Source: Triticum aestivum (taxonomy: Eukaryota; Streptophyta; Magnoliopsida; Poales; Poaceae). Taken from it: DNA of 64,000 bases. The notes below the pieces were generated by a model, which worked only from the letters and a program-made list of their open reading frames with translations, made no database searches and was not told the origin of the DNA. Positions 10,549 through 21,906 of this stretch are shown here, piece by piece. Position 1 is the first letter of the stretch. The number at the start of each line of letters is the position of its first letter. A program made the translations under genes and the position numbers. The stretch is from positions 134,818,747 through 134,882,746 of the forward strand of contig NC_057807.1 in the NCBI RefSeq assembly GCF_018294505.1, written 5' to 3'.

Positions 10549-13500
10549 TCAAGCTGACTGATGGTATTCCTCTTCGATACCATCTAATAAACTGTCTAGT
10601 TTACAGTCCCGCTGTGAATACTTTGCAGCCAATTCTACTTGGCCGTACACTAAGCTCACAGGGATCTCCTTCCCATCGGGCCCCACAGGTCCGACCTCGG
10701 CCATGTGGTTTGGGTCAGCCTTCGCATACCGTGTCTTCACCATGGCCCAGGCCTCCCTGGCACCTTGACGACAGGCCGATATCTTCCACAACCGGAAGAG
10801 CCGCCGTGCTCCCTGAAGCTTCTCCACAAGCTCTCCAAGACCTTCGGGTAGGGACATGGATGGCCACAAGGCCTGGGCGACTCCGCTCATCACCTGCCAA
10901 ACTCGTTCGTGCAGTTGCAGCAGCTCGGGAAGTTGGTCACCTGTTGAACCGGGCATTTCCTCCGCAGGACGACCTGTGAGCACGCCTGTAGACATATTTC
11001 TGTCAAATCAACTTCCTCGCCGAACTCTTCTTTTCAAAAAGTTCGCTCAAGCACTTACTATAAATGCCGCGACGAAGCCACTGATTCTCCTTCACGGAGT
11101 CCGACAGCTGGGCCCGCACATCTTTTAGCTCCTCGCCCAGCTGGGTGTTGGCATCTTGGAGCTTATTCTTCTCTTGCCGCACCCTCGTAAGCACCTTCTC
11201 GTCGGCCTTCAGCTGGCGCAGTAGCTGTTGCTTGTCCGGATCTAGTCCGGCGCCATCTGCAACATTATTGTCGCACTTATACACACGCCGCACTTCACAA
11301 ACTACTTATCTTTCGAAGTATATCTTACCAGAGGGGGTCTCTGTGGCTCCCCTTGTGGTGGCTAGTGCGGCCTCAAGTTGGGCCTTGCACTCTTGGAGCT
11401 CCTGGGACATGTGGGTATTCTTCTTCGTAAGATCCTGCATAACAAATGATCCTTAAATCAGTTATTCTAACTATTTTAAGTCTCAGGGGCTACTGGCATA
11501 TATAACTGTCAAAATTCCTCACCCGTATGTCTTTTACATACTGCTCCGTGGCTCTGGCTAGACCATCTCGAGCAGCACGGAGGTGCGCATCTCCCGAATT
11601 AAAGGCATTTAACGCCTCTGGGGAGAAGCATGCGTGACGAAAAACTATCCGGCGGCGCCTGTGATTCATGGCGCTCTCCACCTCAGATCAGGTGGCGGAC
11701 AACCTGTCGGTGTCCTCCGTTGGAGGAGCACCCAACGCGCGCCTTGCGCTCGCCTCCCCCTACGGGCCTGGCGTTGGAGCCTGGCCAGCGGAGGCTTGAT
11801 CGGCAATCTCTCTGGACACAGTCCGGCGAGCGCTCTTTCTCCTGAAAAAACCACGAGCGTTAATATGCCTTCTCGGAATCTTTCCCAAAAACATGGTGGC
11901 GCTCCATACCGTTGCGGCGATGTCTCGATTCGCCCCACACTTCTTTTCCGCCTGCTGGGCTGAGCTGCCCCTTGTTGGCCAGCCGCCGCAGGTTCGGCTT
12001 CCCGCCTCGAAGGCACCACCTGCAGAACACCATTGGTATACGGTAGTCAGAGATAAGCATGGATGAGTAATGGTATCAGGACTCCGGTCACAGTTACCTG
12101 GGAAACCGGAGATATTCCGGGGTAGTCGGCCGTAATGGCGACTAAAGCATTGTCAATGCTAAGTTGGTGGAACACCCCATCGAGTAGCTCCACCTTTATG
12201 TCCGGATCCTCTTCAGAGGCCGTATCGAGGGATCGTTCCGGATCCTCGGGCTGTGGAGCCATGCTGTGTATGTCCTCTACGGCCCGGCATAGTTCCTGCG
12301 TCGAAATCACAAAATGAGGCACTTAACTTTGGGAATATGGATCGGATAGATAAAGGTCCACTTACCCAGCTCCGAGGGTTGTTCATGGAAAATCCATTCA
12401 ATGGACTAGCATGGAGGAAGTCTTCCTTCTCCCCTTTGTACAGACCGGACAGTATCTTCACCAGATCGGCGATCGATCCCGGCCCCTTGCAGCCATGGCG
12501 GGTGGCATCATCCTCCCCGTTGAAATCCCACATGGGGTGGCCCCTATACTGGAGCGGCTACACCCTCCACATAATGCATGTGGCCATGACTCCAATCATG
12601 GTCAATCCAGAATGAGCCAATAACCTTATTCGGCCCATCAGATATTGGGCGTCCCTATCATTCTCCGTTGAGGGCTCCGCGGGCGCCAACTCAGGCGTTT
12701 CTTCACAGGGGCGTTGCTGAACTCCGGGAGGCCGATCCGTACTGGGTCCGGTAGCGGGGTGTCCTCCATATAAAACCATTCCGAAGGCCAGTCTTCGGAC
12801 GCCTTCTTCGGGGTTCCTGATAGATATCCGGTCCCGGCGATGCGCCATATTTCGGCTCCGCCCACTTGATATATCGACCCCTCATGAGAACGGGGTACGA
12901 GGCAAAACAATCTCTTCCACAGCACAAAATGGGCCTCGACGCCCAAGAACAGCTCGCAAAGGGCCACGAAGCCCGCGATGTGCAGGATGGAGGCAGGTGT
13001 AAGGTGGTGAAGCTGGATCCCATAGAACTCCAGGAGCCCCCGGAGAAACGGATGTATGGGAAATCTGAGTCCCTTTATTAGATAAGGGACGAAGCATACC
13101 CGCTCTCCTTTGGAGGGATTGGGGACGCTCTCCACCTGCTTTCCGCCCTTGTAGGTGGCAAGTCTGGCTCGAACCGGAACCATGAAGGCTGGGGGAAGAA
13201 ATCCCTCTACTTGGAGCGTCACTAGCACGCTATGCGGGACTGAACATCTCCCCCAATCTCCTGGCTGAGGGCTGGGAGCGCGAGAGGAGGAGCCACGTCG
13301 ACTGTCCATGGTGGAGTGGATTTCTGTCAAAGGCGCTTCGATGAATACTCGCGGAAGGAGGATGGTGTGATTCGGATCTAAATCCTCGCCTCTCTTTATA
13401 GGCAGCTTATTCACGCAGCTAGGGGGTAAAGTGTAAAAATACCCTGGCTTTTCGCATTCGTACAACACGTGGAGGAGGGCCATTATTGGACGTGGAAGCC

Positions 13501-13612
13501 AAGAAATGCAACATTTATAAGAAGCCGGACACCATTCGGCAAGCACATGGAATTTGGAGGAGAACCCGCCTTGCAATGCCGAAGACAATATGCGCACCGG
13601 ACTCGTCGTCAT
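10549..13612 (-). pseudogene. Antisense gene of the Fatima-like element (Transposase_28-type protein), multi-exon, frameshifted
   Basis: Read on the minus strand, a 324-codon frame (13612-12638) contains ERVCFVPYLIKGLRFPIH, the segment after FLRGLLEFYG, and WPSEWFYMEDTPLPDP. These match the putative gypsy-type family known as Pfam Transposase_28. The conserved start may be the internal Met at 13307-13309 (MDSRRGSSS). A frameshift near 12655 moves it to the frame with YLMGRIRLLAHSGLTMIG. GT-AG splice sites are visible: one intron at 12296-12365, and another donor directly after 12098. Later segments encode a coiled coil (LLRQLKADEKVLTRVRQEKN, near 11250-11050) and a terminal domain (10995-10549). 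The start lies close to the 3' LTR, so transcription may begin in that LTR read backwards. The function in retrotransposition is unknown. Confidence 0.75.
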
Positions 13613-13634
13613 TGAAGCCTGGTTCGGGGGCTAC

Positions 13635-14107
13635 TGAGGGAGTCCTGGACTAGGGGGTGTCCGGATAGCCGAACTATCATCATTGGCCGGACTCCAAGAC
13701 TATGAAGATACAAGATTGAAGACTTCGTCCCGTGTTCGGATGGGACTTTCCTTGGCGTGGAAGGCAAGCTTGGTGATACGGATATGTAAATCTCCTACCA
13801 TTGTAACCGACTCTGTGTAACCTTAGCCCTCTTTGGTGTCTATATAAACCGGAGGGTTTTAGTCCGTAGGACGAACAACAATCATACCATAGGCTAGCTT
13901 CTAGGGTTTAGCCTCCTTGATCTCGTGGTAGATCTACTCTTGTACTACCCATATCATCAATATCAATCAAGCAGGAGTAGGGTTTTACCTCCATCGAGAG
14001 GGCCCGAACCTGGGTAAAAACATCGTGTCCCTTGTCTCCTGTTACCATCCGCCTAGACGCACAGTTCGGGACCCCCTACCCGAGATCCGCCGATTTTGAC
14101 ACCGACG
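13635..14107 (+). repeat. 3' LTR of the Fatima-like element
   Basis: It is 473 bp, the same length as the 5' LTR, starting TGAGGGAGTCCTGGACTAG and ending ACCGACG (the last base is changed from A). The G-rich TTCGGGGGCTAC directly upstream (about 13623-13634) is the likely polypurine tract. Confidence 0.93.
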
Positions 14108-15293
14108 GGGTTATTAGACGTTGTGTACTTGAGCATGAACAGGAACAGATCCTACGCAAGTGTCACTCCGAGGCTTATGGAGGACACCATGCTGGAGATA
14201 GAACTGCACATAAGGTATTGCAATCCGGTTTTATTGGCCTACTCTCTTCAAGGATGCCCGTAAGTTTGTCTTGTCTTGCGATGAATGTCAAAGAATTGGT
14301 AATATAGTAGACGTCAAGAAATGCCTATGAATTATTCACTTGTTATTGAACCATTTGATGTCTGCGGCTTTGATTATATGGGACCATTTCCTTCCTCTAA
14401 TGGGTATACACATATTTTAGTTGCTGTTGATTATGTTACTAAGTGGGTAGAAGATATTCCAACTAGTAGTGTTGATCATAACACCTCTATTAAGATGCTT
14501 AAGGAAGTTATTTTTTCGAGGTTTGGAGTCTGTAGATACCTAATGACTGATGGTGGTTCACATTTTATTCATGGTGCTTTTCGTAAAATGCTTGCTAACT
14601 ATGATGTTAATCATAGAATTGCATCTCCATATCACCCACAGTCTAGTGGCCAAGTAGAACTGAGTAACAGAGAGCTTAAATTAATTTTGTAAAAGACTGT
14701 TAATAGATCTAGAAAGAATTGGTCCAAGAAACTTGATGACACATAGAACTGCATATAAGAATCCTATGGGTATGTCTTCGTATAAAATGGTTTATGGAAA
14801 AGCATGTCACTTACCTCTCGAACTAGAACATAAGGCATATTGGGCCATTAAAGAGATCAATTACGATTTCAAACTTTTCGATGAGAAGAGGTTATTTGAC
14901 ATTAGCTCACTTGATGAATGGAGAACTCAAGCCTATGAGAATGCCAAACTGTTTAAACAAAAAGTTAAAAGATGGCATGACAAAAGGATACGAAAGCGTG
15001 AGTTTAAATTAGGTGACTGTGTGTTGCTATTCAACTCTCGATTAAGATTTTTTGCAGGAAAACTTCTCTCTAAATGGGAAGGGCCTTATGTTATCGAGGA
15101 GGTCTATCATTCCGGTGCCATAAAAATCAACAACTTCGAAGGCACAAATCCGAAGGTGGTGAACGGCCAAAGAATCAAACATTATATCTCAGGTAATCCA
15201 ATAAATGTTGAAACTAATGTTATTGAAACCGTGACCCCGGAGGAATACATAAGGGACACTTTCCAGGATGTTCCATACTCCGAAAAGGAATAG
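14108..15293 (+). pseudogene. Element A: integrase (broken)
   Basis: This is the continuation of the pol region split by Fatima. A zinc-binding segment ([17 protein letters not shown], then a CDEC-type pair in a shifted frame near 14270-14290) precedes the catalytic core at 14321-14692. Within the core, Asp18 (FDYMGPF), Asp77 (MTDGGSHF) and Glu113 (GQVELSN) give D-D-35-E spacing, so the catalytic triad is still readable. A TAA at 14690-14692 stops the core. The C-terminal part reads on from 14733 (YKNPMGMSSYKMVYGK) to a TAG ending at 15293, with a chromatin- or DNA-binding-type tail (LLSKWEGPYVIEEVY). The frameshift near 14245 and the TAA make it non-functional as one protein. Confidence 0.9.
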
Positions 15294-15379
15294 GTATATG
15301 GTACGGTAAGTACACCGACTCCAAAACAGTTCTAATGGCAATTTCTTTCTGTTTTGGAATATTTAAGAAAATTGGAAAA

Positions 15380-15475
15380 TAAGAAGTAGTCCGGGAAGGA
15401 CACGAGGCGTCCACGAGGGTGGAGGGTGCGCCCTACCCCCTGGGTGCACCCCCTGCCTCGTGGGAACCTTGTGTG
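15380..15475 (+). promoter_or_regulatory. LTR-like GC-rich module upstream of ORF2 in element A
   Basis: A GC-rich block with CGTCCACGAGGGTGG and GCGCCCTACCCCCTGGG closely resembles the same block in the element's own 3' LTR (about 17965-18060). It lies between integrase and ORF2. Elements B and C carry an equivalent module in the same place. It could be an internal promoter for ORF2, although no start site has been shown. Confidence 0.6.
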
Positions 15476-15618
15476 CTCTCTGGACTCTATTTTCTTCACG
15501 GTACTTCTTTTAGTCGGCAAAAAATCATTATATAATCTCCCGAAGGTTTTGACCACCGCACCACGCAAATATCACTTGTTTTTGTTTCGAGCTATTTTTC
15601 TGACAGATCTAGATCACC

Positions 15619-16149
15619 ATGACGTCTTCGAGCGCACCCAAGGACAATTTCTTTGAGAAGGTCATCAACCCCTACCCCGCGGAGGTGCTGCAACACCCTC
15701 AAACCATTGAGATGCATGAGGGGGTGATGCACATCCGCGATGTCAAGGGACCAAGGAGAACCGGAGGCATGGACACAAGACTCGAAGCAATGGAGCAGCA
15801 GTTTTTCAAGTGCCAAGGGATGGTGGAACATGGACTCGATGCCAACCACATGATGATCGCGAAGTTCACCAACAACCACAAGCTGGATGCCAAGAACATT
15901 GGGGAGGCCATCTTCAAGCTTCACGAGAAAATCGAGCACCTCCAAGCCCAGATCTATGACCTGCAAAACCAAAACTATGAGCATGAATATAGATTCAACA
16001 GGATGAGTTTGGCTGCAGATTTAAGGATCACGGAGACTCGATCATCTTTCTATGATGGTGAGCCTATGCCTTGGAAGAGGGACGACAAGCCTTCATCATC
16101 AACAACTCCATCACCACCACCTTCTTCACCTCCGAAGAAGGAGACATAA
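15619..16149 (+). CDS. Element A ORF2, coiled-coil-like protein of unknown function
   Basis: An intact 176-codon frame lies downstream of integrase, in the place where Athila-type elements carry an extra ORF. The middle (about residues 50-130) is rich in Glu, Gln, Lys, Leu and Asn with heptad-like spacing (FKLHEKIEHLQAQIYDLQNQ), suggesting a coiled coil. The C-terminus is low-complexity Ser/Pro and ends SPPKKET. No signal peptide or membrane segment is apparent, so this is not an envelope protein by sequence. ORF2 of element C (54078-54467) differs in the body but ends in a nearly identical tail (SPPSPKKET). It is preceded by an LTR-like module and followed by a second polypurine tract. The function is unknown, and the open frame amid broken pol is notable. 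Confidence 0.65.
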   Translation: MTSSSAPKDNFFEKVINPYPAEVLQHPQTIEMHEGVMHIRDVKGPRRTGGMDTRLEAMEQQFFKCQGMVEHGLDANHMMIAKFTNNHKLDAKNIGEAIFKLHEKIEHLQAQIYDLQNQNYEHEYRFNRMSLAADLRITETRSSFYDGEPMPWKRDDKPSSSTTPSPPPSSPPKKET

Positions 16150-16184
16150 TCACATGGGTATGGGCGCTCCCCTTCGCAACTGCC

Positions 16185-16198
16185 AAGCTTGGGGGAGG
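16185..16198 (+). promoter_or_regulatory. Internal second polypurine tract of element A
   Basis: AAGCTTGGGGGAGG lies 35 bp after the ORF2 stop codon and about 1.5 kb before the terminal polypurine tract, which has the same core. The matching element C tract is at 54029-54042, and the flanking sequence GGGTATGGGC is also conserved in C. Confidence 0.65.
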
Positions 16199-17704
16199 TG
16201 CCCTGGTGTCGTATCACCATCACACTCCTATCTTTACCATTTTTCTTAGTTTGATCCTTTTGCTAATATCTTGATCTAGTAGAATAAAGTTTTAGAATGA
16301 TCTAGTTTTGAGTTTTGCTTTATGATTCCTCTATGTAACCGAGTCCGTGAGCTATATATAATAAAGATTAGTCTTGAGTCAAGGGCTTTGCTATCTTGCT
16401 ATGATCTTGAGGGAATAAAAGAAAATAAAGAATAAAAAGAAATAAAGAGATCATATGGATCTTATGGAGAGTAATGACTTCACATATTGAGAGTATGATG
16501 AATAAAAGTTGTTGAGAGTTGGCAAACATAGTTTTGGTCATCGTTGCAATTAATAGGAAGTAATAAAGAAAGAGAGGTTCTCACATATAAATATACTATC
16601 TTGGACATCTTTTATGATTGTGAGCACTCATTAAAATATGACATGCTAAAGAGTTGATGTTGGACAAGGAAGACAACGTAATGGGTTATGTTTTCTTATA
16701 TCCAAAATAAAGTATATTGTCATGGATCATCCACACATGTGGAGCTTGCCTTTCCCTCTCATGCTAGCCAAATTCTTTGCACCAAGTAGAGATACTACTT
16801 GTGCTTCCAAATATCCTTAAACCCAGTTTTGCCATGAGAGTCCACCATATCTACCCATGGATTGAGTAAAATCCTTCAAGTAAGTTGTCATTGTTGCAAG
16901 CAATAAAAAAATTGCTCTTTAAATATGTATGATTTATTAGTGTGGGAGAAAATAAGCTATATACGATCTTGTGATGTGGAAGAAATAAAAGCGACGGACT
17001 GCATAATAAAGGTCCATATCACAAGTGGCAATATAAAGTGACATTCTTTTGCATTAAGATTTCGTGCATCCAATCGTAAAAGCACATGACAACCTCTGCT
17101 TACCTCTGCGAAGGGCCTATCTTTTACTTTTGTCTTATACCTTTTACTACAGTCATGGTGATATTCACCTTTCCTTTTTACATTTTATCCTTTGGCAAGC
17201 ACCTTGTGTTGGAAAGATCCTGGTATATATATCCAATTGGATGTAAGTTCGCATGAACTATTATTATTGACATTACCCTTGAGGTAAAAGGTTGGGAGGC
17301 AACACTATAAGCCCCTATCTTTCTTTGTGTCCGATTAAAACTCCATACCCATAAGTATTGCGTGAGTGTTAGCAATTGTGAAAGACTAAATGATAGTTGA
17401 GTATGTGGACTTGCTGAAAAGCTCTTATATTGATTCTTTCCGATGTTATGATAAATTGCAATTGCTTCAATGACTAAGAGCATAGTTTGTTAGTCCTCAA
17501 TGAAGTTTCTGGTTCATACTTGACATTGTGGATAGATTATTACTTGAGCATAAGAAATCATATGACAATATATATATATATGTTGTTGTTATAAGAATGA
17601 TCATGATGCCCTCATGTCCGTATTTTATTTTACTGACACCTCTATCTCTAAACATCTAGACATATTTTCCGTTATCAGCTTCCGCTTGAGGACAAGCGAG
17701 GTCG
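16199..17704 (+). other. Noncoding 3' region of element A
   Basis: This AT-rich region between the internal and terminal polypurine tracts has no credible ORF. It contains a short TA run near 17570. The same kind of region lies in element C (52553-54028) with recognisable similarity, such as the segment about first-person-sized repeats AAGTAGAGATACTACTTGTG near 16783 and its minus-strand counterpart near 53455-53475. Confidence 0.7.
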
Positions 17705-17718
17705 AAGCTTGGGGGAGT
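17705..17718 (+). promoter_or_regulatory. Terminal polypurine tract of element A
   Basis: AAGCTTGGGGGAGT directly precedes the 3' LTR and is preceded by the GAGGACAAGC signature seen in all Athila-type elements here. Confidence 0.88.
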
Positions 17719-19227
17719 TCATACGTCCATTTTGCATCATGCTTTGTTATTGATATTTATTGCATTATGGGTTGCTATTACTCATCATGTCACAATACTT
17801 ATGCCTTTTCTCTCTTATTTTACAAGGTTTGCATGAAGAGGGAGAATGTCGGTAGCTGGAATTCTGGGCTGGAAAAGGAACAAATATTAGAGACCTATTC
17901 TGCACAACTCCAAAAGTCTTGAAACTCCAAGGAAGTTATTTTTGGAATTAATAAAAAATGTTGAGCTAAGAAAATACCAGAGGGGGGCCACCCACCGTCC
18001 ACGAGGGTGGGGGCGCGCCCTACCCCCCTGGGCGCGCCACCCTGCCTCGTGGGCCCACTGGCAGGCCTCCAGTGCCCATCTTCTGCTATATGAAGTCTTT
18101 TGCCCTGGAAAAATCATAAGCAAGCTTTCGGGACGAAACACCGCCGCCACGAGGCGGAACCTTGGCGGAACCAATCTAGGGCTCCAGCGGAGCTGTTCTG
18201 CCGGGGAAACATCCCTCCAGGAGGGGGAAATCGTCACCATCGATTCTCTCATCGGGAGGGGGTCAATCTCCATCAACATCTTCACCAGCACCATCTGCTC
18301 TCAAACCATAGTTCATCTCTTGTATCCGGTCTTTGTCTCAAAGCCTCAGATTGGTACCTGTGGGTTGCTAGTAGTGTTGATTACTCCTTGTAGTTGATGC
18401 TAGTTGGTTTATTCGGCGGAAGATCAATGTTCAGATCCTATATGCATATTAATACCCCTCTGATTATGAACATAAATATGATTTGTGGGTAGTTACGTTT
18501 GTTCCTGAGGACGTCGGAGAAGTCTTGCTATAAGTAGTCATGTGAATTTGGTATTCGTTCGATATTTTGATGAGATGTATGTTGTCTCTCCTCTAGTGGT
18601 GTTATGTGAACGTCAACTACATGACACTTCACCATTGTTTGGGCCTAGAGGAAGGCATTGGGAAGTAATAAGTAGATGATGGGTTGCTAGAGTGACAGAA
18701 GCTTAAACCCTAGTTTATGAGTTGCTTCGTAAGGGGCTGATTTGGATCCACATGTTTCATGCTATGGTTAGGTTTACCTTAATACTTTTTTTGTAGTTGT
18801 GGATGCTTGCAATAGGGGTTAATCATAAGTGGGATGCTTGTCCAAGAAAGGGCAGTACCCAAGCACCGGTCCACCCGCATACCAAATTATCAAAGTAACG
18901 AACGTGAATCATTTGAGCATGATGAAAACTAGCTTGACAATAATTCCCATGTGTCCTCGGGAGCGTTTTCCTTCATATGAGAATTTGTCCAGGCTTGTCC
19001 TTTGCTACAAAAAGGATTGGGCCACCTTGTTGCACCTTATTTACTCTTGTTACTTGTTACCCATTACGAATTACCTTATCACAAAACTATCTGTTACTGA
19101 TAATTTCAGTGCTTGCAGAGAATACCTTACTGAAAACTGCTTGTCATTTCCATCTGCTCCTCATTAGGTTCGACACTCTTACTTATCAAAAGGACTACGA
19201 TAGATCCCCTACACTTGTGGGTCATCA
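17719..19227 (+). repeat. 3' LTR of element A
   Basis: This 1509-bp LTR starts TCATACGTCCATTTTGCATC, where the canonical second base G is mutated to C, and ends GTGGGTCATCA. The GC-rich U3 block is at about 17965-18060. The right flank 19228-19232 (ccgct) reads straight into Sirevirus RNase H coding and should be one copy of the target duplication. The same LTR family, in opposite orientation, is found at 48270-52536 (element C). Confidence 0.88.
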
Positions 19228-19547
19228 CCGCTTCATGTTGTGCTCAATTACTTTGGATGACCCAAACTCTTAAAGAGTATGGGATATATGTGAAACATGT
19301 TCCATTGCTTTGTGACAATGAAAGTGCTATTAAGATTGCTCACAATCCCGTGCAACATTCTCGAACTAAGCATATTGAGGTTCGTCATCATTTCATTCGA
19401 GATCATATTGCTAAAGGAGACATTGATCTTAAGCATGTTCGTACCGATAAGCAATTGGCGGATATATTCACCAAAACGCTTGATGAGAAAGTATTTTGCC
19501 GGTTAAGATGTGAATTGAACATCATTGATGCTTCAAACTTGGAGTAG
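19228..19547 (+). pseudogene. Sirevirus RNase H, C-terminal part
   Basis: Reading from codon gct at 19230 gives ASCCAQLLWM and then LLCDNESAIKIAHNPVQHS, HHFIRDHIAKGDI and a tail QLADIFTKTLDEKVFCRLRC to a TAG at 19545-19547. The core Asp of CDNES is kept, and the order is that of Copia RNase H. It is truncated on the left only because element A is inserted there; the remaining coding is intact. In an intact element this is the last domain of Gag-Pol. Confidence 0.88.
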
Positions 19548-21128
19548 GAACTCCATTTGGACACATGCAAGGCATGAGCCTTTGACTAATCCTTGATATT
19601 TCTCTTATGATGATAATTACATGTCTTGGATATATTTGCACCCTTGCATGTTATCTAACCCTTGTAGGTACTTGGATGAATCTAAATCTGTGAGATTGCA
19701 ACTCACTCACATATTGAGCAATCTCTACATCACCAAGTCTCTACAATACGGTGGTTGAAGACAAGGAAGCATGAAACCCTTCAAACATATCCTTTGACAA
19801 TTTATAAATATCAAATTTCTTTTGGTATCATATTTCATGATTGACACTTTGGATACACAAGTGCTTCTCCTTGCAAAACCAACTCATGTAGGTAGATGAA
19901 CTCCAATTACAAGTGGTGCTCCCAATGAACTACATCAACCTTGAGCATCCCACACAAGTTCAACTACATGATCAAGATCAACACCACCACCCAAGGTATG
20001 TTATTTCATCTTAGAGAAGCTTTACCCCAAGTCATGGGTCAAAGTAGCTCAACAAGATGTGAATACATCAAAATGCTGAAATGAAAAATGGCAACCCCAT
20101 TTTGAGCTTAAACGATGAGTATGACCTATGATCAATTGTCTTCACTTGACTCCTAAGTCAATATACTCTAACATAGGTGACTTTGTCATCGACCAATTCT
20201 AGATGAAGTTCTATAGTGTTCTTGCATTTATCTCTTGCATATTTGTTTCCCTTCTTAATTCATCTCAATGTTGAGGATATAACTTATTGTTATCATCTCG
20301 GTCAGCTGTGGATTAGAGATTAATTGGAAATCGGCCGACTAGTCGATTTTATCGGTCGACTATTAATTAGTCTTTTTTTGCAAATCCTAGGTTCTCAACA
20401 CTAAAATATGCTATATTCAACACCAAAAAATATTCGACAGAAGTGTTATGTTGATTCCTAGCCTATGAATCCTTGTATGATGACGAACAAAATAGAACAA
20501 CAGTACATATTGCATAACGAGGTGCACAAAATGCAAATAAACATAGTTTTGCAAACATAGTGCTATGAATAGGCTCGATTTATCGGTAGATTTCCGATAA
20601 ATCGCTTGTCATAGCGATAAATCGGCTCAAACGATAAATGGTGAAGATAAGGCATAATCTTATCGGTCACTCCAAGAGTAGCGATAAATCGGACGATAAA
20701 TCGCTGAATTGGAAGATTTCTTGAACAGTGATTCATCTAGATCTCTTTTCTTTTTAATTTTTGTTCTGCATTCCCTGCATCCTATTCATTGCAGATCATT
20801 TAGTTAATTCCCTGCAAATCCTTATGAGATCTTATTTGCTTAGTGAGCTGAGGTGACAAGTGCTTTATCTTTGTAATGAACTCGAACACACCGGTTTGTC
20901 TCTTTTGGTCGAACCGAATCACCTCGGTGCCACCGAAGACAACAACTCGGTGTTACCGATTTCAAATGCTGAGGAGACACTTTGTCATTTGCATCCTGCC
21001 CATTTTGTTCCAGCTCCACTCGATGATTCTTATTCTCTACCAGCACCTTATTTTTCCCTGCTACTTTGCTATGTGACTCAAGGACCAAACCAATTTTGAC
21101 TCACACTCCAGAAGACCCCTTCTTGGAA
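19548..21128 (+). other. Sirevirus noncoding region after pol, with an unassigned insert
   Basis: There is no supported ORF. The stretch at about 20290-20712 differs in composition from its flanks (listed separately). The segment near 20885-20960 has several CACCGG and CTCGGTG words resembling the LTR palindromes. Confidence 0.6.
20294..20712. repeat. Cluster of GATAAATCG words, possible unclassified insertion
   Basis: ATAAATCG occurs repeatedly on both strands (near 20596, 20616, 20683, 20695, with ATTTATCGG and ATTTTATCGG variants near 20348 and 20578), together with CCGACTAGTCG near 20335. It interrupts otherwise ordinary Sirevirus noncoding sequence. I see no convincing terminal inverted repeat or duplication, so the type is open. 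Confidence 0.4.
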
Positions 21129-21137
21129 ATTGATGTC

Positions 21138-21906
21138 AAAGGGGGAGAGAGAGCTCACATCAAAGCTTAATCATATCAAAAGGGGGAAAGAGAGATAAAT
21201 AATCACATCAAAGAGAGACTCCAGATGCTTGGTATTCAAAGAGGAGAGAAGTCACATGTCTTTAGAGGGGAAAGACATGTTCATGTTGTTTGTGTGTTTG
21301 CTTTGCTCTGATTTTCTATTCCTTATCTTCTCCCAGAATCCCATATAAGATTCAGGGGGAGCAAGACATCTAAGGGAAGGAAACCTTCGAATTCATTGCA
21401 TATCTTTACCTTTGGGGACATGTCTACACTCAAATAGAGTACCTAGTACTCACTCTCTACGTGTCATCCCAATCTTGGTACTCTTGTGGTTTGCTGTTCT
21501 TCTCTGTTTAGTAGATGTTTCTGTGTTGTCTAACCTTGTTTACTCAGGTTCATCTCTTCCAAAGCTAGCTCAAGATCACAAGGTAAGTATATGCATCACA
21601 CTCATGTGCATGAGGATCTCTTGCTGATGTACATATTGTTTGCAAGAAGGACTCATGAGCATTAAGGTACATTTCCTATATTCACACCATTTGCTCTAAT
21701 GCATATAGCTAAGATACATGTAACTCATTGCTTGCTCTGTCATGATTATGCACTCACATGCTCTTATGCTCCATATTTACATGATTGCATACATGTAGGG
21801 GAGCCTATGCATGTTACATGTCCTTCCAAAGCTTTACCTGCCTTTCTCTATATCTTTATCTAAAGCTTTGATGTATGTTGTCATCAATTACAAAAAAGGG
21901 GGAGAT
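21138..21906 (+). promoter_or_regulatory. Multiplied polypurine tracts of the Sirevirus
   Basis: Purine tracts AAAGGGGGAGAGAGAG (21138), AAAAGGGGGAAAGAGAG (21178), AGAGGGGAAAGACA (21264) and the terminal AAAAAAGGGGGAGATT directly before the LTR at 21907 form a series. Sireviruses are known for such multiplied plus-strand primers. Confidence 0.75.

Larger units (their letters stand above)
4105..14107 (+). mobile_element. Complete Fatima-like Gypsy retrotransposon inserted in element A
   Basis: Two 473-bp LTRs flank gag-pol and a long minus-strand gene. The 5-bp flanks are gtgtt (4100-4104) and gggtt (14108-14112), a target duplication with one change; removing the element and one copy rejoins the integrase coding of A. 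By eye the LTRs differ at about 13 of 473 positions (roughly 2.7%). At the commonly used grass rate of 1.3e-8 per site per year this suggests about 1 million years, a hand estimate. A second, RNH-type domain before integrase and the antisense ORF fit Tat-lineage elements. Pol is partly broken, so the copy is probably not autonomous now. Confidence 0.93.
1444..19227 (+). mobile_element. Athila-type Gypsy retrotransposon A, interrupted by Z and by Fatima
   Basis: Pol coding (protease, reverse transcriptase, RNase H, integrase) is followed by a small ORF2, about 1.5 kb of noncoding sequence, a polypurine tract and a 3' LTR. The 5' LTR, primer site and gag are missing because element Z, whose 3' end is seen at 1-1443, sits in the gag-protease region; they should lie further left. 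A 10-kb Fatima-like element splits the integrase reading frame at 4105. To the right, Sirevirus RNase H coding starts without a gap at 19228, so A is itself inserted in a Sirevirus. Element C (48270-56083, minus strand) belongs to the same LTR family. Confidence 0.88.

Noticed and set aside
12253..12615. Plus-strand ORFs in the 11-13 kb region
   Set aside because: They are the complements of the better supported minus-strand antisense gene.
15619..16149. ORF2 of element A as an envelope gene
   Set aside because: Its position fits, but there is no signal peptide, transmembrane segment or cleavage motif; it looks like a coiled-coil protein.
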